Origin: Streptomyces sp. PT12
Lineage (GTDB): Bacteria > Actinomycetota > Actinomycetes > Streptomycetales > Streptomycetaceae
DNA length: 64,000 bases
Assembly (NCBI RefSeq): GCF_003311645.1
Contig: NZ_QEST01000129.1
Location: forward strand, 62,001-126,000
Direction: 5' to 3'
The notes beneath the pieces are model-generated. The model did no database searches. It was not told the origin of the DNA and saw only the letters and a list, made by a program, of their open reading frames with translations. Numbering within the stretch: the first letter of the stretch is position 1; each line of letters opens with the position of its first letter. Positions 62,361 to 64,000 of this stretch are shown one piece after another. The position numbers and the translations under genes were made by a program.

Positions 62361-64000
62361 CGCTGCCCCGGCGCTTCCTGCGCGCCTCGATGAGCGCCTC
62401 CTGGAGGTTGCGCAGCCGTCGGCCCTCGGCGTCCACCGCGTGCCGCGTCCACCGCCCGTCGGGGCCGAGGTGCCAGGACTCGGTCGCGTCAGAGGTGCCC
62501 GAGGTGACCAGCCGGATCAGCGACGAGCGATGCCCCGGGTCGGTCACGCGCACGATGGCCTCGATGCGCCGGTCGAGGTTGCGGTGCATCAGGTCCGTTG
62601 ACCCGATCCACACCTCGCTCTCCCCGCCGTTGGCGAAGGCGTAGACGCGCGAGTGCTCGAGGAAGCGCCCCAGGACGCTGCGCACCCTGATGTTCTCGGA
62701 GAGCCCCGGCACCCCGGGGCGCAGCGCGCAGATGCCGCGCACCCAGACGTCCACCGGCACGCCCGCCTGGGAGGCGCGGTAGAGGCCGTCGATGATCGAC
62801 TCGTCGACGATCGAGTTGACCTTGATCCGCACCCAGGCGGGGCGGCCCTCCTTGTGGTGCTCGATCTCGCGGCGGATCCGGGTGAGCAGCCCCTCGCGCA
62901 GCGAGCGCGGCGCCACCAGCAGGCGGCGGTAGCTGTCGCGGCGCGAGTAGCCGGAGAGCCGGTTGAACAGGTCGGAGAGGTCGGCGCCCACCTCCGCGTC
63001 GGCGGTCAGCAGGCCCAGGTCCTCGTAGCGGCGGGCGGTCTTGGGGTGGTAGTTCCCCGTGCCGACGTGGGCGTAGCGCCGCAGCTCCTCGCCCTCCTGG
63101 CGGACCACGAGCGACAGCTTGCAGTGGGTCTTGAGGCCGACGAGGCCGTAGACGACGTGGCAGCCCGCCTCCTCCAGCTTTCTGGCCCACTTGATGTTCG
63201 CGTGCTCGTCGAACCTGGCCTTGATCTCGACCAGCACCAGCACCTGCTTGCCCGACGCGGCCGCGTCGATGAGCGCGTCCACGATCGGGGAGTCGCCCGA
63301 GGTGCGGTAGAGCGTCTGCTTGATGGCCAGCACGTCGGGGTCGCCCGCGGCCTGTTCGAGGAACGCCTGGACCGACGTGGAGAACGAGTCGTACGGGTGG
63401 TGCAGCAGCACGTCGCGGTGGCGCAGCGCCGCGAAGATGTCGGGCGGCGTGGCCGACTCGACCTCGGCCAGGTCCCGGTGGGTGCCCGCGACGAACTTGG
63501 GGTACTTCAGCTCGGGCCGGTCGAGCGCGGCGATCGACGAGAGCCCGGTGAGGTCGAGCGGGCCCGGCAGCGAGAAGACCTCGTCGCGGCTTGAGACGAC
63601 CTCGTCGCGGTTGGTCATCAGCTCCTTGACCAGCCGGTCGAGGACCTCGGGGTCCATCGACTCCTCGACCTCGAGGCGCACCGGGGGCCCGAAGCGGCGG
63701 CGCAGCAGCTCCTTCTCCAGCGCCTGGAGGAGGTTCTCCGCGTCGTCCTCCTCGACCTCGAGGTCTTCGTTCCTGGTGACGCGGAAGACGTAGTGCCCCA
63801 GCACCTCCATCCCGCGGAACAGCTCCTCCAGGTGCGCCGCGATCACGTCCTCGACGGGGACATAGCGCTGCGGCGACGCCTCGAGGAAGCGGGAGAGCAG
63901 CGGGGGCACCTTGACGCGGGCGAAGTGCTCGTTGCCGCTCGCGGGGTTCCGCACGCGGACGGCCAGGTTGAGCGAGAGCCCCGATATGTAGGGGAACGGG
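62353..64000 (-). CDS. ppk: Polyphosphate kinase 1 (3' part)
   Basis: 549 C-terminal codons; the 5' part lies beyond the right edge. Reversibly builds polyphosphate from ATP. Visible: [20 protein letters not shown] of the head-to-core region, [38 protein letters not shown], the Arg/Lys-rich [20 protein letters not shown], the catalytic autophosphorylated His in [20 protein letters not shown], and the second phospholipase D-like half with [19 protein letters not shown]. Ends in a basic tail ([11 protein letters not shown]). Coupled to the NUDIX gene. Usually PhoP-controlled in Streptomyces, but its promoter is outside the window. Confidence 0.96.
   Translation of the reverse strand, partial: PFPYISGLSLNLAVRVRNPASGNEHFARVKVPPLLSRFLEASPQRYVPVEDVIAAHLEELFRGMEVLGHYVFRVTRNEDLEVEEDDAENLLQALEKELLRRRFGPPVRLEVEESMDPEVLDRLVKELMTNRDEVVSSRDEVFSLPGPLDLTGLSSIAALDRPELKYPKFVAGTHRDLAEVESATPPDIFAALRHRDVLLHHPYDSFSTSVQAFLEQAAGDPDVLAIKQTLYRTSGDSPIVDALIDAAASGKQVLVLVEIKARFDEHANIKWARKLEEAGCHVVYGLVGLKTHCKLSLVVRQEGEELRRYAHVGTGNYHPKTARRYEDLGLLTADAEVGADLSDLFNRLSGYSRRDSYRRLLVAPRSLREGLLTRIRREIEHHKEGRPAWVRIKVNSIVDESIIDGLYRASQAGVPVDVWVRGICALRPGVPGLSENIRVRSVLGRFLEHSRVYAFANGGESEVWIGSTDLMHRNLDRRIEAIVRVTDPGHRSSLIRLVTSGTSDATESWHLGPDGRWTRHAVDAEGRRLRNLQEALIEARRKRRGSGD

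Overview
The window is a 64 kb piece of a very high-GC actinomycete chromosome, almost certainly Streptomyces or a close relative. Evidence: strong third-position GC bias, frequent GTG starts, a CIRCE-controlled stand-alone groEL2, the MsiK sugar-transport ATPase, the DasR-type nagK-nagA operon, the c-di-GMP cyclase CdgB, the mycothiol gene mshA, the PhoR-PhoP/PhoU locus and CarD. As far as I remember, the gene order resembles the S. coelicolor core region around SCO4204-SCO4310, so most of the window is conserved core. No sequence search was possible; family names come from reading the proteins. Gene density is high, many neighbours overlap by 4-11 bp, and long reading frames opposite real genes are GC artefacts that I left out.

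Layout. 0-8.3 kb: the 5' end of an XRE/DUF5753 regulator, a helicase-associated WYL protein, argS, a Uma2-type nuclease, the XPB-type helicase and a small PPOX protein. 8.3-13.9 kb is the most accessory-looking part: a possible MerR remnant, a conserved 89-aa protein, what looks like a deletion scar joining a decapitated downstream partner gene to a decapitated NB-ARC/TPR protein, a HelR/HelD-type RNA polymerase-recycling ATPase, RidA and HD-domain proteins. 13.8-17.8 kb: Cmx-like efflux pump, two small genes, and MurR-MurQ for muramic acid recycling. 18.5-22.8 kb: groEL2 with two CIRCE boxes, cspA, and a SAM-I-riboswitch-led operon of threonine synthase and a ThiS/MoaD-like sulfur carrier.

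23-26.7 kb: compatible-solute and trehalose genes (gpgS, otsA, otsB). A 207-bp foldback element fills the promoter gap at 26.7-26.9 kb. 26.9-31 kb: amino-sugar catabolism (SIS protein, DasR box, nagK, nagA, class II aldolase). 31-37.5 kb: secreted carbohydrate-binding protein, cdgB, flavin reductase, arfB, terD, pentapeptide protein and quinone oxidoreductase. 37.5-44.6 kb: alpha-galactosidase, tRNA-Thr(UGU), msiK, a nucleotidyltransferase and a DoxX-type membrane protein.

44.7-50 kb: rlmB, cysS, an F420/PPOX enzyme, ispF-ispD and carD, all leftward. 50-54 kb: lipoprotein, phoP-phoR, PHO box, phoU and a 52-aa cysteine-rich peptide. 54-64 kb: an orphan DesK-like kinase, gpmA, a large SpoIIE-type phosphatase, a YbjN protein, mshA, a methyltransferase, a NUDIX hydrolase and the 3' part of ppk, which runs off the right edge.

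Working together: the phosphate genes (phoR-phoP, phoU, ppk), the GlcNAc/muramate genes (nagK, nagA, murQ, SIS), sugar import energising (msiK) and the c-di-GMP enzyme link nutrient sensing with development, as is typical of Streptomyces. The observations I find most worth checking are the SAM riboswitch on threonine synthase, the foldback element in the otsB/SIS promoter gap, the NB-ARC deletion scar, the cysteine-rich peptide beside phoU, and the CRP- and BldD-like sites upstream of cdgB.
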